Shown here in pieces: positions 9,355 through 17,641 of a stretch of 64,000 nt of DNA. A program made the translations under genes and the position numbers. Under the pieces are notes generated by a model, which saw only the letters and a program-made list of their open reading frames with translations, was not told where the DNA came from and ran no database searches. Each line of letters begins with the position of its first letter. The first letter of the stretch is position 1. Origin of the DNA: UBA6055 sp965214085 (GTDB lineage Bacteria; Chloroflexota; Anaerolineae; Aggregatilineales; Phototrophicaceae); assembly GCA_965214085.1 (NCBI GenBank), contig OZ243937.1, positions 2,852,001-2,916,000 of the forward strand, written 5' to 3'.

Positions 9355-9525
9355 CTATTCGTTTCGCTGCCCTTTGCGTCCCTTCCGTACTGGCACGGGC
9401 ACAGGAACGCGCGCCGGTTTGCGGGGCTGCTGCGCCGTTGAGTCAAAGAGGTCGTCCAGTTCTTTCAGGATGCGACGCCCGACTTCAAGCATTTCTTCCC
9501 AGACGCTGCGTTTATGTCTCGCCAC
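9355..9525 (-). CDS. Small conserved-looking charged protein, 56 residues
   Basis: The frame begins at a GTG (9525), with GAAAGG about 8 nt upstream, and encodes a protein starting ARHKRSVWEEMLEVGRRIL, then a KELDDLFD helix, then a basic Pro-Val-rich tail (RVPVPVPVRKGRKGQ). It ends in TAG just before a strong terminator. The first half is probably an amphipathic helix. I do not recognise the family. Signal order (RBS, frame, stop, terminator) and position directly downstream of tRNA-Ala on the same strand support a real gene. It may be co-transcribed with that tRNA. Function unknown. Confidence 0.65.
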   Translation of the reverse strand: MARHKRSVWEEMLEVGRRILKELDDLFDSTAQQPRKPARVPVPVPVRKGRKGQRNE

Positions 9526-9570
9526 ACTACCGACCTTTCAAAAGGTTTGCACTGATCTTGGCTGGTGAAG

Positions 9571-9643
9571 TGGACCTGAGGGGACTCGAACCCCTGACTT
9601 CCACAATGCCATTGTGGCGCTCTCCCAACTGAGCTACAGGCCC
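9571..9643 (-). tRNA. tRNA-Ala (anticodon GGC)
   Basis: The minus-strand sequence folds as a complete 73-nt cloverleaf: acceptor GGGCCTG/CAGGTCC, D-arm GCTC-AGTTGGGA-GAGC, anticodon stem CCACA/TGTGG with loop ATGGCAT (anticodon GGC, reads GCC and GCU), variable loop AAGTC, and T-arm AGGGG-TTCGAGT-CCCCT. The discriminator is A. No CCA is encoded. It reads toward the 56-residue gene 45 bp downstream. Confidence 0.97.
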
Positions 9644-9658
9644 GCAGGCATGAGTATG

Positions 9659-9910
9659 TTAGCGACGAAGGCGCGGGCTGTCAATGGAAAGGGCGGCCCG
9701 CATCTCCGCCAGCACATCAGCCGGAACGGATTCGATGGGCCCGTTTGCCAGAAAATCAGCCGCCAACTGCGGCCGAATGACATTATTTCAGGAGCAGCCG
9801 GGCTGATCAACCCACTCGATGGCGCGCGCAGCCAGATCCAGGCGCGCCCCTTTGACGCCGCCGCTGCGCTCGTCCGCCCAAATCCAACTGGTGGTCACGT
9901 CGTCAGCCAC
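9659..9910 (-). pseudogene. Possible small gene broken by an in-frame TGA
   Basis: On the minus strand a frame starts at GTG 9910 and encodes ADDVTTSWIWADERSGGVKG and so on up to EWVDQPGCS. It hits TGA at 9788-9790, then continues in the same frame for 42 residues (NNVIRPQLAADFLANGPIES to SPRLRR) to a TAA at 9659. Both halves have protein-like composition. This could be a decayed gene, two chance frames, or a read-through or recoded TGA; no SECIS-like hairpin is evident. It fills most of the otherwise empty 430-bp gap between the tRNA and the next gene. Confidence 0.3.
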
Positions 9911-10075
9911 GATTCAGCCTGCGCTGTCCTCTACCGATTGAAGCTATTCGATTACGTAACGCAGTATAACACGGCAACGGGACCTTAATGAAGCGCTGCG
10001 CAAAAGCATCGTGCCAATCCTTGGCGAATTATGGCATAATGACGATGACAAACCGTCACGGCGAGAGAGTGAGCG

Positions 10076-11308
10076 ATGGCTGAAGCGAACAAGCAGATGA
10101 GTGTATTTGTCACTGGCGGCGCGGAAGATGTCGGATTGGCGACGGTCCGCGCCTTGCTGAAGCGCGGGCACAAAGTCGTTGCCAGCGCCTGTACATCGGA
10201 AGGCGCCTTGGCTCTGCGGCAAGCCGGCGCGCTGCCAGTGTATCCTGATCTTGGCCGCGCGAGCGATGTATTCAGCGCGCTGCAAATGGCGCAGTCGGAC
10301 GCGATCATTCACGCCATTCCCCAGTTCTGTGGCGGCTTGCCACATTCCAGCGCCGCGTTTGCCGAGCGTGGCGCGCAGTTGCTGCAATTTACCCGGGCGG
10401 TCGCGCAAGCCGCAAGGCAGCATGGCGTCAAGCGGATCGTCTCGCTCAGTTTCGGCTATCTTTACGATGCCGGGCAGGGCGCGGCCATCGAAGGCGATCA
10501 GGATGCGCGCGACAGCGAATTCGCGCCCATGCTGGCGGCCGAAGCCGCAATGAAGGACAGTGGCATAAAAGGCTATATTGTCCGCAGCGGCTACATTTAC
10601 GGCGGCAATAACCCGGCAACAGTATCACTGGCTGATGCGATCATGGCGTCGCAGCGTTTGCCGGCCGGGGCGCTGCGGGCCTCGTGGATACATGAAGATG
10701 ATCTGGCGGCGGCTTTGGTCACGCTGCTGGAAGCCGACCATCAGCCCGACGCTATGCAGGTCATCAACGCCGCGGACGATACCGTTTGCAGCCCGGACGA
10801 CTGCGCCGGCGCCATCAGCGCGGCACTGGGCCTGGGCGCGCCGCGATTCGCCAATGAGGGACTATTTGGCATGTTTCGACAGAAGACACTGCGCGACAAG
10901 CTGCTGGGGCGCGAAGCTCTCATCAGCAGCCAGAAACTTCGCGATGAATTCGGCTGGCAGCCGCGCCACAGCGGCATAGAGCCGGGCATGGAAGCCTCGG
11001 CGCTGGTCTGGCGCATGCAGGATGCGGTCAACGCGGACGACTTCTATAACGTCTATGAGGACAAAGCGGCGCAAGCCATCAATGACTTCGCCTATGATGT
11101 GGCGCTGCCCGAAGCGGTTGCCGCCGCTACAGCAGAGCCCGCCGTCGCTGAAGCTGCCGCCGCGCCTGCGCCGACGCCGGTGAAAGCCGCTGCGCCCCCG
11201 CCAGCTGATGGGCCGACCCCCTGGAACGAAGACGAAGCCAAGCGCGAAGAGCGTCGCCGCAAAGCGCTGGAACGCAAAGCCAAACGCGCCGCCAGAGGCG
11301 GAGGTTAA
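10076..11308 (+). CDS. NAD-dependent epimerase/dehydratase (extended SDR) family protein with basic tail
   Basis: A 410-residue protein. Residues 9-20 (VFVTGGAEDVGL) form a slightly altered GxxGxxG nucleotide-binding turn, followed by a Rossmann pattern. RIVSLSFGYLY and SGIKGYIVRSGYIYGG occupy the place of the SDR active-site Ser and the downstream YxxxK-like segment, but a clean YxxxK is not visible, so catalysis is uncertain. Residues ~345-395 are Ala/Pro-rich, and the end (KREERRRKALERKAKRAARGGG region) is strongly basic, possibly for nucleic-acid or membrane-surface contact. It is the first gene of a tight operon with the HAD gene (6-nt gap) and the kinase-like gene. Substrate unknown. 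Confidence 0.8.
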   Translation: MAEANKQMSVFVTGGAEDVGLATVRALLKRGHKVVASACTSEGALALRQAGALPVYPDLGRASDVFSALQMAQSDAIIHAIPQFCGGLPHSSAAFAERGAQLLQFTRAVAQAARQHGVKRIVSLSFGYLYDAGQGAAIEGDQDARDSEFAPMLAAEAAMKDSGIKGYIVRSGYIYGGNNPATVSLADAIMASQRLPAGALRASWIHEDDLAAALVTLLEADHQPDAMQVINAADDTVCSPDDCAGAISAALGLGAPRFANEGLFGMFRQKTLRDKLLGREALISSQKLRDEFGWQPRHSGIEPGMEASALVWRMQDAVNADDFYNVYEDKAAQAINDFAYDVALPEAVAAATAEPAVAEAAAAPAPTPVKAAAPPPADGPTPWNEDEAKREERRRKALERKAKRAARGGG

Positions 11309-11314
11309 GGCACG

Positions 11315-12124
11315 GTGGCGCGCCAGCTCAAAGCCGTCTTGTTCGACTTCGACGATACCTTAATCGACTGGAGCGGCGTCACGCGCGACTGGCGGGAAAT
11401 CGAAGCCGAGCGCCTCGACCGCGTGCTGCGCTTTCTGAACCGGCGACTGTCGCCCACAGGCATCGCGCTGGAGCAGTTGGTCGAGCGTTATACGAAGCGC
11501 ACCCGCGCAGCCTGGGCAGCCGCCCGCGCCAATCTTCGCGCGCCCGTCATGCCAGAAATCCTCCAGCAGACTTTGACTGAGTTGGGTGTCAGCGAGGCCG
11601 ATGCCTGCGCCGACGAGATTATGCGCGCTTATGACTGGAAGGTTGTGCCAGGCACCGTGGTCTTCCCCGATGTATTTCCAGTTTTGGATGAGCTGCGCTC
11701 GCGGCGGATACGGCTGGGGGTCGTCACGAATGCCTCACAGCCCATGTCGCTGAGAGATTGCGAATTGCGCGAGCACGGGCTGCTGCCCTACTTTCCCGAA
11801 TGTCGGCTGGCGGCGGCGGATGTGGGCTACCTAAAGCCGCACCCGCGCATTTTCCATAGCGCGCTGGAGCGAATCGGCGTCGCGCCGGAAGAGGCGGTCT
11901 TCATCGGCGACAATCCCATTGCCGATGTCTGTGGCGCGCTGGATGTTGGCATGCGCGCGGCGCAGCGTCTGAACCCCGGTGGCGCAACTGCCAGCGGCGG
12001 GCATCAGCTCCTCAGCGACAGCGGCTATACCAGCGACGGCGGGCATCCCTGTCTGCGCTCATTTGCTGAACTGCCGGCCCTCCTGGACGATTGGTACCCC
12101 GACTGGCGTGATGGAATCGCGTAA
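11315..12124 (+). CDS. HAD-superfamily hydrolase
   Basis: A 269-residue phosphatase-like protein. Motif I is LFDFDDTLID (residues 9-18, two catalytic Asp), motif II VVTNASQP (Thr near residue 138), motif III Lys in GYLKPHPRIF, and motif IV FIGDNPIADV. The helical cap (C1 type) lies between motifs I and II. The start is GTG at 11315, six bases after the SDR stop; the 3' end overlaps the next gene by 14 bp, so the three genes are probably co-translated. Typical substrates are phosphorylated metabolites; the actual one cannot be told. Confidence 0.9.
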   Translation: MARQLKAVLFDFDDTLIDWSGVTRDWREIEAERLDRVLRFLNRRLSPTGIALEQLVERYTKRTRAAWAAARANLRAPVMPEILQQTLTELGVSEADACADEIMRAYDWKVVPGTVVFPDVFPVLDELRSRRIRLGVVTNASQPMSLRDCELREHGLLPYFPECRLAAADVGYLKPHPRIFHSALERIGVAPEEAVFIGDNPIADVCGALDVGMRAAQRLNPGGATASGGHQLLSDSGYTSDGGHPCLRSFAELPALLDDWYPDWRDGIA

Positions 12125-12662
12125 CTTACGCCTGCATGGCGACCTAAACTTAATTGTGACCGGCTATGTCGAGCCTAATCGCCCGCGCATTTCGCGCCAG
12201 TTGGCACAGCGCCTCGGCTTGACCCTGATTGACGTCGAGCGGGAATTGGAGGAGCGGCTGGGCGATACCATCGCCAACTTGCGCGCGACCTACGGGGAGC
12301 GTCATCTCAAGACTGTTGAAACGGAGATCATGGACGAGGTCGTGCTGCATCGGCGCGGTCTGATTCGCGTGGCCGGCAGCACCTTGGTCGGCAGCATTCA
12401 CCTGGCTGAATTGCAGCGCAACGGCGTCATCGTCTGCCTGGTGGCTTCGCTGGATTCGATCTTGCGGCGCATCCACTTAACTTTGGGCGCCCGCTATAAC
12501 GACCCGGTCGAGCGCTCGCGCGCTATCGGCGAATTGCAGCGGGAATGGCGCATCCGCGAGGTCGAGGATGTGGTCGAATTTGACGCCACCTACGTCAGCG
12601 AGGCGATTCTAAGTGAGCGTATCGCCGAATTCTGGCGCGAATTGGCCATCAGGCGCGGCTGA
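12111..12662 (+). CDS. Shikimate-kinase-like protein lacking a Walker A motif
   Basis: The ATG at 12111 overlaps the HAD 3' end and gives 183 residues; upstream in-frame starts would lie deep in the HAD gene. The middle of the protein looks like shikimate kinase: a D-x-E-R-E segment (IDVERELEERLGDTIANL), GERHLKTVETEIMDEV, and a C-terminal R-rich lid-like block (RYNDPVERSRAIGELQREWR). The N-terminal strand (LIVTGYVEPNRPRIS) stands where GxxGxGKS/T should be, and has no such motif. It is therefore probably not an ordinary ATP-dependent shikimate kinase. A structural or regulatory role with the HAD partner is possible. Function unknown. Confidence 0.7.
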   Translation: MESRNLRLHGDLNLIVTGYVEPNRPRISRQLAQRLGLTLIDVERELEERLGDTIANLRATYGERHLKTVETEIMDEVVLHRRGLIRVAGSTLVGSIHLAELQRNGVIVCLVASLDSILRRIHLTLGARYNDPVERSRAIGELQREWRIREVEDVVEFDATYVSEAILSERIAEFWRELAIRRG

Positions 12663-12672
12663 TTCTGTCGAT

Positions 12673-15333
12673 TTAGAATGAGACGCCGAGCAAGCCGCGC
12701 GTCACCTGGAAGTCGTCCGTGCCGGTGACTTGATGCCGCGCGATGTGATCGCCGGATAAGGTCGCCACCAGCATGTCGATAAGCAGCGCCGCATTGTCAC
12801 CCCCTTCCAAGAGCATCGCATCCAGATCCTCAGCGGAAACGGCGCTGGCGCTTGCTTGCAGCACCGGCACCAGCGGATGCCCTGCCAGCGGATAGCCGTC
12901 GACATAGCCCAATATGAGTTCGACGCCGCTGGCGCCGATGCCGGTCAGCGTCTCGCCCCAGTGCCGGCGCGGATTCGACATGATGTGGAAGCCAGCGTTT
13001 TTCGCCGCCTGGCCGTATCCCAGCGTGGCTTCCGGCTTATCGGGCAAGTCAAGCTCAGTGGAGAAGGCGCCGCCCCACAAGCTGTCTTTGTCCGATACGA
13101 CGACGCTGCCGCCGCCGGCCACGATGATCTTGCACAGCCGCGCCAGATCGCGCTGCACATATTCGGGCGCGTCCGTCTGGCAAAGCAGCCCGATGCGCAG
13201 CGCCTCCAAGCCAGCGGTAATGCGCGCGGGCGGGCTGTCGTTCCCCACGCGCCGGCTGAACCAATCCGCAATCTTGCGCATGACCGCATCAATGCCACCG
13301 TCAAGCTGAATGCTGGCCCAGCCAAAATCCGCCGCTTCCAGATTTTGCTCTGCCATTAAACCCCGGAAGTAACTGTTATGCGTCACCTCGCAGCCGTGCT
13401 CGAGCAGCAGCGCGTGACGCAGCTTGGGATGCTGCAAGTAGCCGATCTGCATGTCTTTGTATTCCGGCTGCACAGTGCCGCCGCAGCCTTCGGTATGCAC
13501 CAGCGCCACAAAGCGAGACAGCCCGTTGGCTTGGCCCAAGCCCTGGGCGTTGAGCCTGTCGGCGGTCATCTTGGCGATCTGGCCGGAACAGAGACTGGTC
13601 GGCATGATCAGGCCAATACGCTCGCTGGTCAGCCCGCGCTCGGACTTGTACACCGGCGCCGCGACCGGCGGCAATTCGACATCGGCGGGAATGTCAAGCG
13701 GCTGACCGGAGTAACTGCGGCGCTCGATCAAGGTCACATTGGTCGGGCTGGTCTGCTGCCAATCGCGCCAAATCTGGACTTGGTAATGCCCGGCCTGCTC
13801 CCCCACCGAGCGCTGCCCAGCGGCGACAGCAACAGTCTGGTCCAGCGTACGCGCGCCCAGCTCGTCCAGGGGCGCCCCATCCAGGTATTCGCCGGCGTTG
13901 ACATCCATGTCGCCGCGCAGCAAGTTGTAGCGGGCCGTGGTCGTCACGAACTTGATGGTCGGCACAAAGGGGAAATTAGTGATGGAGCCGTTGCCGGTCA
14001 CAAAGAAGATCATATTGCAGCCGCTGGCCACCTGCCCGGCCACGCTTTCCAGGTCATTGCCCGGGCTATCCATAAAGTAGAATCCGCCGCTGGTCATGCG
14101 CTGGCTGTATTCGATGACATCATGCAGCGGGACATCCGGATGACGTTTTGCCGCCGCGCCCAGCGACTTGAGATAGATATTGTATAGTCCTCGGAATTTA
14201 TTGCCGCCGGAGGGATTGCCTTCGGCCGTTTGCCCGTGCCAACTGACCCGCTCTTTGAAGCGCTCGATCTTGCCGAGGAAATTTTGCGCCAGCTCCAGCC
14301 GCTCGATCTTATCCAGCACGTAGGACTCGGAGCCGATTAATTCGTCAGTCTCGGCCAGGTTAGCCGAGCCGCCGTAGCGGATGACTTCCTTCGCCACCCA
14401 AGCCGCCAGCGGGTTGCCGCTGATGCCGGAAAAGGCATCGGAGCCACCACATTGCAAGGCGATCTTCAGGGCGCTCAAAGGCTGAGGGCTGCGCTCAAGC
14501 TGATTCACCCGCGGCAGCCAGTCCCTCAGCAGGTCTTTGAACCAGGCGACATTGGCGTCGAAGCTGGTTGTGAGAGAGTGGAAGCGGTGCAGCACATTGT
14601 CGAGTGGATAGTCCTTATCGATCAGGTACTCTTTGAGGTCGGCATTGGTCACCGCTTCGCCGCCGAAATCCAGCGCGACCACCGCGCCGACATTGGGGTG
14701 AACCATGAAACCGGCCAGGGTGCGCAAGAGCAGCTCGCGATTATTGGGGTTCTGATGACCGCCTTCGGTATGCGCTATGGGCACGATGCCGTCCACGTTG
14801 GGGAAGTCAGCGGCCAGGTCCGCGGTCAACTGGGCCAGTGTGCGCGCGAAACCAGCCACCAGCGACGATGTGCCCAAAATGACGACCATGTTGCGCGTAC
14901 CGACCCCGCGACCGCCAGCGCGTGGATAGCCTTGAAAATAGCGCATATCGCTGTGCAGCGGCAGGGGCTCAGCCGCGCTGAATCCGCCGGCGTCGAATTC
15001 ATAGGGCGTGATCTGATTTTCGAAATTGGGCGCGGCCGGCAAGGCGAAGTCGAGATTGCGCCGCTCCAGCTCAACTTTTACGCCTTCGTTCATGACGTAT
15101 TCGCCCGGCGCGATGTCGCGTGTGGCGACGCCAAAGCGCTGGCTCCAGGATGTCAGTTCCGCGCCCTGCAGGATGGGCTGAATGGCGAAGCGGTGGCCCT
15201 CCAGCACGGTATGCGACAGGGTGAAATTTCGGTCGCCGTATTGGACTAGCGTGCCTCCGCCCAGATCGCTAATGGCGATGGCGCAATTGTCCACCGGGTC
15301 GGGCAAGCGGGCTATTTCGTGCAAAGGGAGCAT
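12673..15333 (-). CDS. UxaA-family (altronate/galactarate dehydratase-like) protein with a duplicated core
   Basis: An 886-residue cytoplasmic protein. Residues ~1-110 resemble the small SAF-like domain. GYPRAGGRGVGTRN (~135) opens the UxaA core, which continues with ALQCGGSDAFSGISGNP, SGGNKFRGLYNIYLKSLGAA, FMDSPGNDLESVAGQVASG and FFVTGNGS, all typical of altronate/galactarate dehydratases. Residues ~560-886 add a second, shorter UxaA-like unit starting RIGLIMPTSLCSGQ and carrying VHTEGCGG, the counterpart of AHTEGG in the first unit. Usual family members are ~500 residues, so this is an extended form. The role is probably sugar-acid dehydration, but the substrate is unknown. AGGA lies about 8 nt before the ATG. 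It is convergent with the upstream operon (10-bp gap). Confidence 0.85.
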   Translation of the reverse strand: MLPLHEIARLPDPVDNCAIAISDLGGGTLVQYGDRNFTLSHTVLEGHRFAIQPILQGAELTSWSQRFGVATRDIAPGEYVMNEGVKVELERRNLDFALPAAPNFENQITPYEFDAGGFSAAEPLPLHSDMRYFQGYPRAGGRGVGTRNMVVILGTSSLVAGFARTLAQLTADLAADFPNVDGIVPIAHTEGGHQNPNNRELLLRTLAGFMVHPNVGAVVALDFGGEAVTNADLKEYLIDKDYPLDNVLHRFHSLTTSFDANVAWFKDLLRDWLPRVNQLERSPQPLSALKIALQCGGSDAFSGISGNPLAAWVAKEVIRYGGSANLAETDELIGSESYVLDKIERLELAQNFLGKIERFKERVSWHGQTAEGNPSGGNKFRGLYNIYLKSLGAAAKRHPDVPLHDVIEYSQRMTSGGFYFMDSPGNDLESVAGQVASGCNMIFFVTGNGSITNFPFVPTIKFVTTTARYNLLRGDMDVNAGEYLDGAPLDELGARTLDQTVAVAAGQRSVGEQAGHYQVQIWRDWQQTSPTNVTLIERRSYSGQPLDIPADVELPPVAAPVYKSERGLTSERIGLIMPTSLCSGQIAKMTADRLNAQGLGQANGLSRFVALVHTEGCGGTVQPEYKDMQIGYLQHPKLRHALLLEHGCEVTHNSYFRGLMAEQNLEAADFGWASIQLDGGIDAVMRKIADWFSRRVGNDSPPARITAGLEALRIGLLCQTDAPEYVQRDLARLCKIIVAGGGSVVVSDKDSLWGGAFSTELDLPDKPEATLGYGQAAKNAGFHIMSNPRRHWGETLTGIGASGVELILGYVDGYPLAGHPLVPVLQASASAVSAEDLDAMLLEGGDNAALLIDMLVATLSGDHIARHQVTGTDDFQVTRGLLGVSF

Positions 15334-15441
15334 AATCTTTTCCTGAATCTTCTGTCTATTCGGTCGATGCCAAGACGCAAGCTCAATCGCGTAGAATGTA
15401 CCACAGCCGCTGCGAGGCGACTACCTGGCTGGCCGCGAATA

Positions 15442-15702
15442 CAGGGCAATCGCATCAATGCGACAGTCAGTGCATTGGCGCAGATTCGACGGGAAAATCA
15501 ACCACAGAGACCACAGAGAGCACAGAGAGCACAGAGAAAAGCAATAATGAAAGCCCAAATCATAATCCACGAGAGATATTCGATGTTATTTCGCTGATAC
15601 TTGCAATACACCAACCCAGCGCATCGTATAGTCGTCCGAACCCCCAAATCTCTGTGCCCTCTGTGGTCTCTGTGGTTAATATAAAGTGATGCGATTGCTC
15701 TG
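15442..15702. mobile_element. Family-1 MITE-like element, copy C (261 bp)
   Basis: Left end CAGGGCAATCGCATCAA, right end GTGATGCGATTGCTCTG. Inner arms are AACCACAGAGACCACAGAGAG and the inverted CCCTCTGTGGTCTCTGTGG. The frames running through it on both strands are products of the repeat sequence, not genes. It lies between the UxaA-type gene and the EthD-like gene. The centre is unlike those of copies B, E and G. Confidence 0.75.
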
Positions 15703-15781
15703 GGAGGCGCGCTCCCTTGCATATCACAGGATTGTCCTCTATCGTACATGCGATTTTGTAGAAAAGAGTTGAAGCCGCCTC

Positions 15782-16174
15782 ATGATAAAATTTATGGTCC
15801 TGTTTCGGCAGCCGGACAATGCCGAGCGCTTCGAAAGCATCTATCAAGACTTCCTGGCTTTGGTCGAGCGCATGCCTGATATCCGGCGGCGTCAAGTAGT
15901 GCATGTCACCGGCAGCCCGGGCGGCGCTGCCGAGTATTTCCGTATCCTGGAAATCTACTTTGACAGCTTGGAAATTCAGACCGAAGCGCTGATGTCCGAT
16001 GCCGGGCAGGAAGCGGGCGCAGAGCTGTATCGCCTGCCCAAAGATTCCTTCGAGCTGCTGTACGCCGATGTCTACGAAGAAGAAGGCGGCAGCACCCCGG
16101 CCGCGAACACAGCTGCTACGGAACCAGCCGCCGCAGAGCCATCGGACGCGGTCGAAGCCTCAAGCGCCGACTGA
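15782..16174 (+). CDS. EthD-like small protein with acidic tail
   Basis: A 130-residue protein. Residues 1-100 (MIKFMVLFRQPDNAERFESI start, conserved-looking PDIRRRQVVHV and FDSLEIQTEALMSDAGQEAG) have the length and pattern of EthD/dimeric alpha-beta barrel proteins. The last 30 residues are Ala/Glu-rich. These proteins act as small oxygenase-like or accessory proteins; no specific role can be inferred. Its 3' end overlaps the convergent UDG-like gene by 15 bp. The assignment is moderate. Confidence 0.65.
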   Translation: MIKFMVLFRQPDNAERFESIYQDFLALVERMPDIRRRQVVHVTGSPGGAAEYFRILEIYFDSLEIQTEALMSDAGQEAGAELYRLPKDSFELLYADVYEEEGGSTPAANTAATEPAAAEPSDAVEASSAD

Positions 16175-16816
16175 CAGCAGCGCGCTCAAGCCGGCGACGA
16201 AGTCATTCTTTCCGCCATGCGCCGGGTGCCGCACTTTGTGGCAGTCGATTCGCAGTTTGCCCAAGGTTTCATAAGCGACATTACCCACAGCGATGACCTG
16301 CTGAAAGCGCCACAGCGACAGCAAGCGCAGCAAGAATCCCGAACCCAGCTCCGTTTCGGCGCCGCGCGGCTTGCGATTGCTGAGCGGCCGGCCTGTTTTG
16401 TGCGGGTGGAACGGGAAGGTATTCCAAATGAGAGGCAGCGCCCTCAACTGCGACAGCGTACTCCAGACGATGGTGGCCGATTGCTCGCCGTAGACCCGCT
16501 CGAAGCCGGCATCGGCGACATCGCGATAGCCGGCCTCGGCGCCAAAAATCCGCAGCGATGGGAGGCCTGCGAGCAAGACTTTGCGGCTGGTCACGGGGAC
16601 GCCGGTCAAGCGGCAGCCACGATAGCCGGGCGCTTCCATCACCAGCAGGGTCCGCGGTTTCCGCGCCGCCATCGCGCTCAGATACAGTCGCAAGTTGGCG
16701 CGGCGGATGGCGTTATTCGCGTTTCCGGGCGCATATTCATTAAAGGCGTCAGCGGACAGCTTGACGCTGGACAAGTCGTGGATCAGGGCATCAATGTCGT
16801 GGTCTGTTGCTGGCAT
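16160..16816 (-). CDS. Uracil-DNA glycosylase superfamily protein
   Basis: About 218 residues from the ATG at 16816 (MPATDHDIDALI); an upstream in-frame GTG at 16891 would add 25 residues of odd composition. VMEAPGYRGCRLTGVP matches the first UDG motif (xEAPGxxxxxxTGxPF type), WNTFPFHPH follows, and VRHPAHGG near the C-terminus matches the His-containing second motif. The superfamily removes uracil or other damaged bases from DNA. No Fe-S cysteine set is visible, so it is not a standard family 4 or 5 enzyme. No strong ribosome-binding site supports either start. It is a single gene, convergent with the EthD-like gene. Confidence 0.8.
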   Translation of the reverse strand: MPATDHDIDALIHDLSSVKLSADAFNEYAPGNANNAIRRANLRLYLSAMAARKPRTLLVMEAPGYRGCRLTGVPVTSRKVLLAGLPSLRIFGAEAGYRDVADAGFERVYGEQSATIVWSTLSQLRALPLIWNTFPFHPHKTGRPLSNRKPRGAETELGSGFLLRLLSLWRFQQVIAVGNVAYETLGKLRIDCHKVRHPAHGGKNDFVAGLSALLSVGA

Positions 16817-16964
16817 CGTCAACAATTCGCAAGCGCTCAATATCAGACGTATTTCAAATCGAGTAAAGCCCATAAGCAATGCAAATTTCACCAGAGCAGC
16901 AATCTGTAAGGCTTGTCCGGTACTTTAGGATTCGCGATCGCTCTTTGGTTTACCCCCTCGTTAT

Positions 16965-17007
16965 CCCGCCATCTCTATGGCGGGCATCCCCATTGAAATG
17001 GGGGATG
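16965..17007. repeat. Tandem pair of perfect hairpins
   Basis: CCCGCCAT-CTCT-ATGGCGGG is followed at once by CATCCCCAT with its inverted partner ATGGGGGATG. The two stems abut with no spacer. No T-run follows. It stands in a 750-bp intergenic stretch that also holds a family-2 element and a decayed family-1 end. Probably another REP-like repeat. Confidence 0.55.
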
Positions 17008-17111
17008 ACAACTGAATTGTAGAGATTATCGCTTATGTGAACTTGGATTCATGCAGAATAGGCATATTTTAGAGAGTGTGCAATATCCTAGCTCCCCTTA
17101 CCTAGCTTGCT

Positions 17112-17296
17112 CTGACGACAGGACAGGTTCAAGTTGGGCAAGGTATTGCCGCAAAACAGGCGCATTTGGCACGCTTATGCGGGCGAGCCAATGGCTCACC
17201 CCTACATTTCTACCACAAAAAGACGCCTGTAGGGGTCAGCCATTGGCTGACCCGTTGTGACGACTCCCGTGATTTTCAAAACTGTCCTGTCCTCAG
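17112..17296 (+). mobile_element. Family-2 MITE (185 bp), copy 1, with 9-bp target duplication
   Basis: The termini CTGACGACAGGACAGGTT and (inverted) CTGAGGACAGGACAGTT form a ~15-bp terminal inverted repeat. TAGCTTGCT occurs immediately before (17103-17111) and immediately after (17297-17305), a 9-bp target duplication. The element holds two palindromes of the GGGCGAGCC/GGGTCAGCC type and no gene. It is about 96% identical (eight differences by eye) to the inverted copy at 26057-26241. It must have been moved by a transposase encoded elsewhere. Confidence 0.92.
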
Positions 17297-17490
17297 TAGC
17301 TTGCTGGGGCAAGGGGCCGCGCCGCGTAGACACAGGCGGTCGGGGATGGGGTATAAATACGCAATATAAACTCAGTACCGGACAAGCCTTGTAGGGCAAC
17401 AGCCCGAAACCACAAATTACAGCGCCAGCGGGAGACCAGATTGGTCAGGCTAGCTTTTTCGCATGACTTACTTGGTTTTACTTCGGCGAC

Positions 17491-17524
17491 TCTGTGGTGA
17501 AAAATATATTGATGCGATTGAACT
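17491..17524. repeat. Right-end remnant of a family-1 element
   Basis: ACTCTGTGGTGAAAAATATA followed by TTGATGCGATTGAACTG matches the right end of family-1 elements. A weak left-end match, TAGGGCAAC near 17392, may mark its other end. It lies 20 bp upstream of the predicted promoter of the gene at 17642. Confidence 0.5.
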
Positions 17525-17543
17525 GGCAGGCCAGCCAATGGAC

Positions 17544-17572
17544 TTGGACAAGCGACGTTTCAGCATTATAGT
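17544..17572 (+). promoter_or_regulatory. Predicted promoter of the membrane-protein gene at 17642
   Basis: TTGGAC (17544-17549) and TATAGT (17567-17572) are 17 bp apart; transcription would start near 17580, about 60 nt before the ATG. Confidence 0.55.
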
Positions 17573-17641
17573 AAACTCAAAGATGGCGCGCGGCGGCTAG
17601 GTCGTTACGCGACAATTAACTCGGAAATTGGGCGACAGCCG

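Noticed and set aside
15396..15689. Frames on both strands through the element at 15442
   Set aside because: The peptides (TTETTESTESTEK type) are translations of CCACAGAG repeats, with no RBS.
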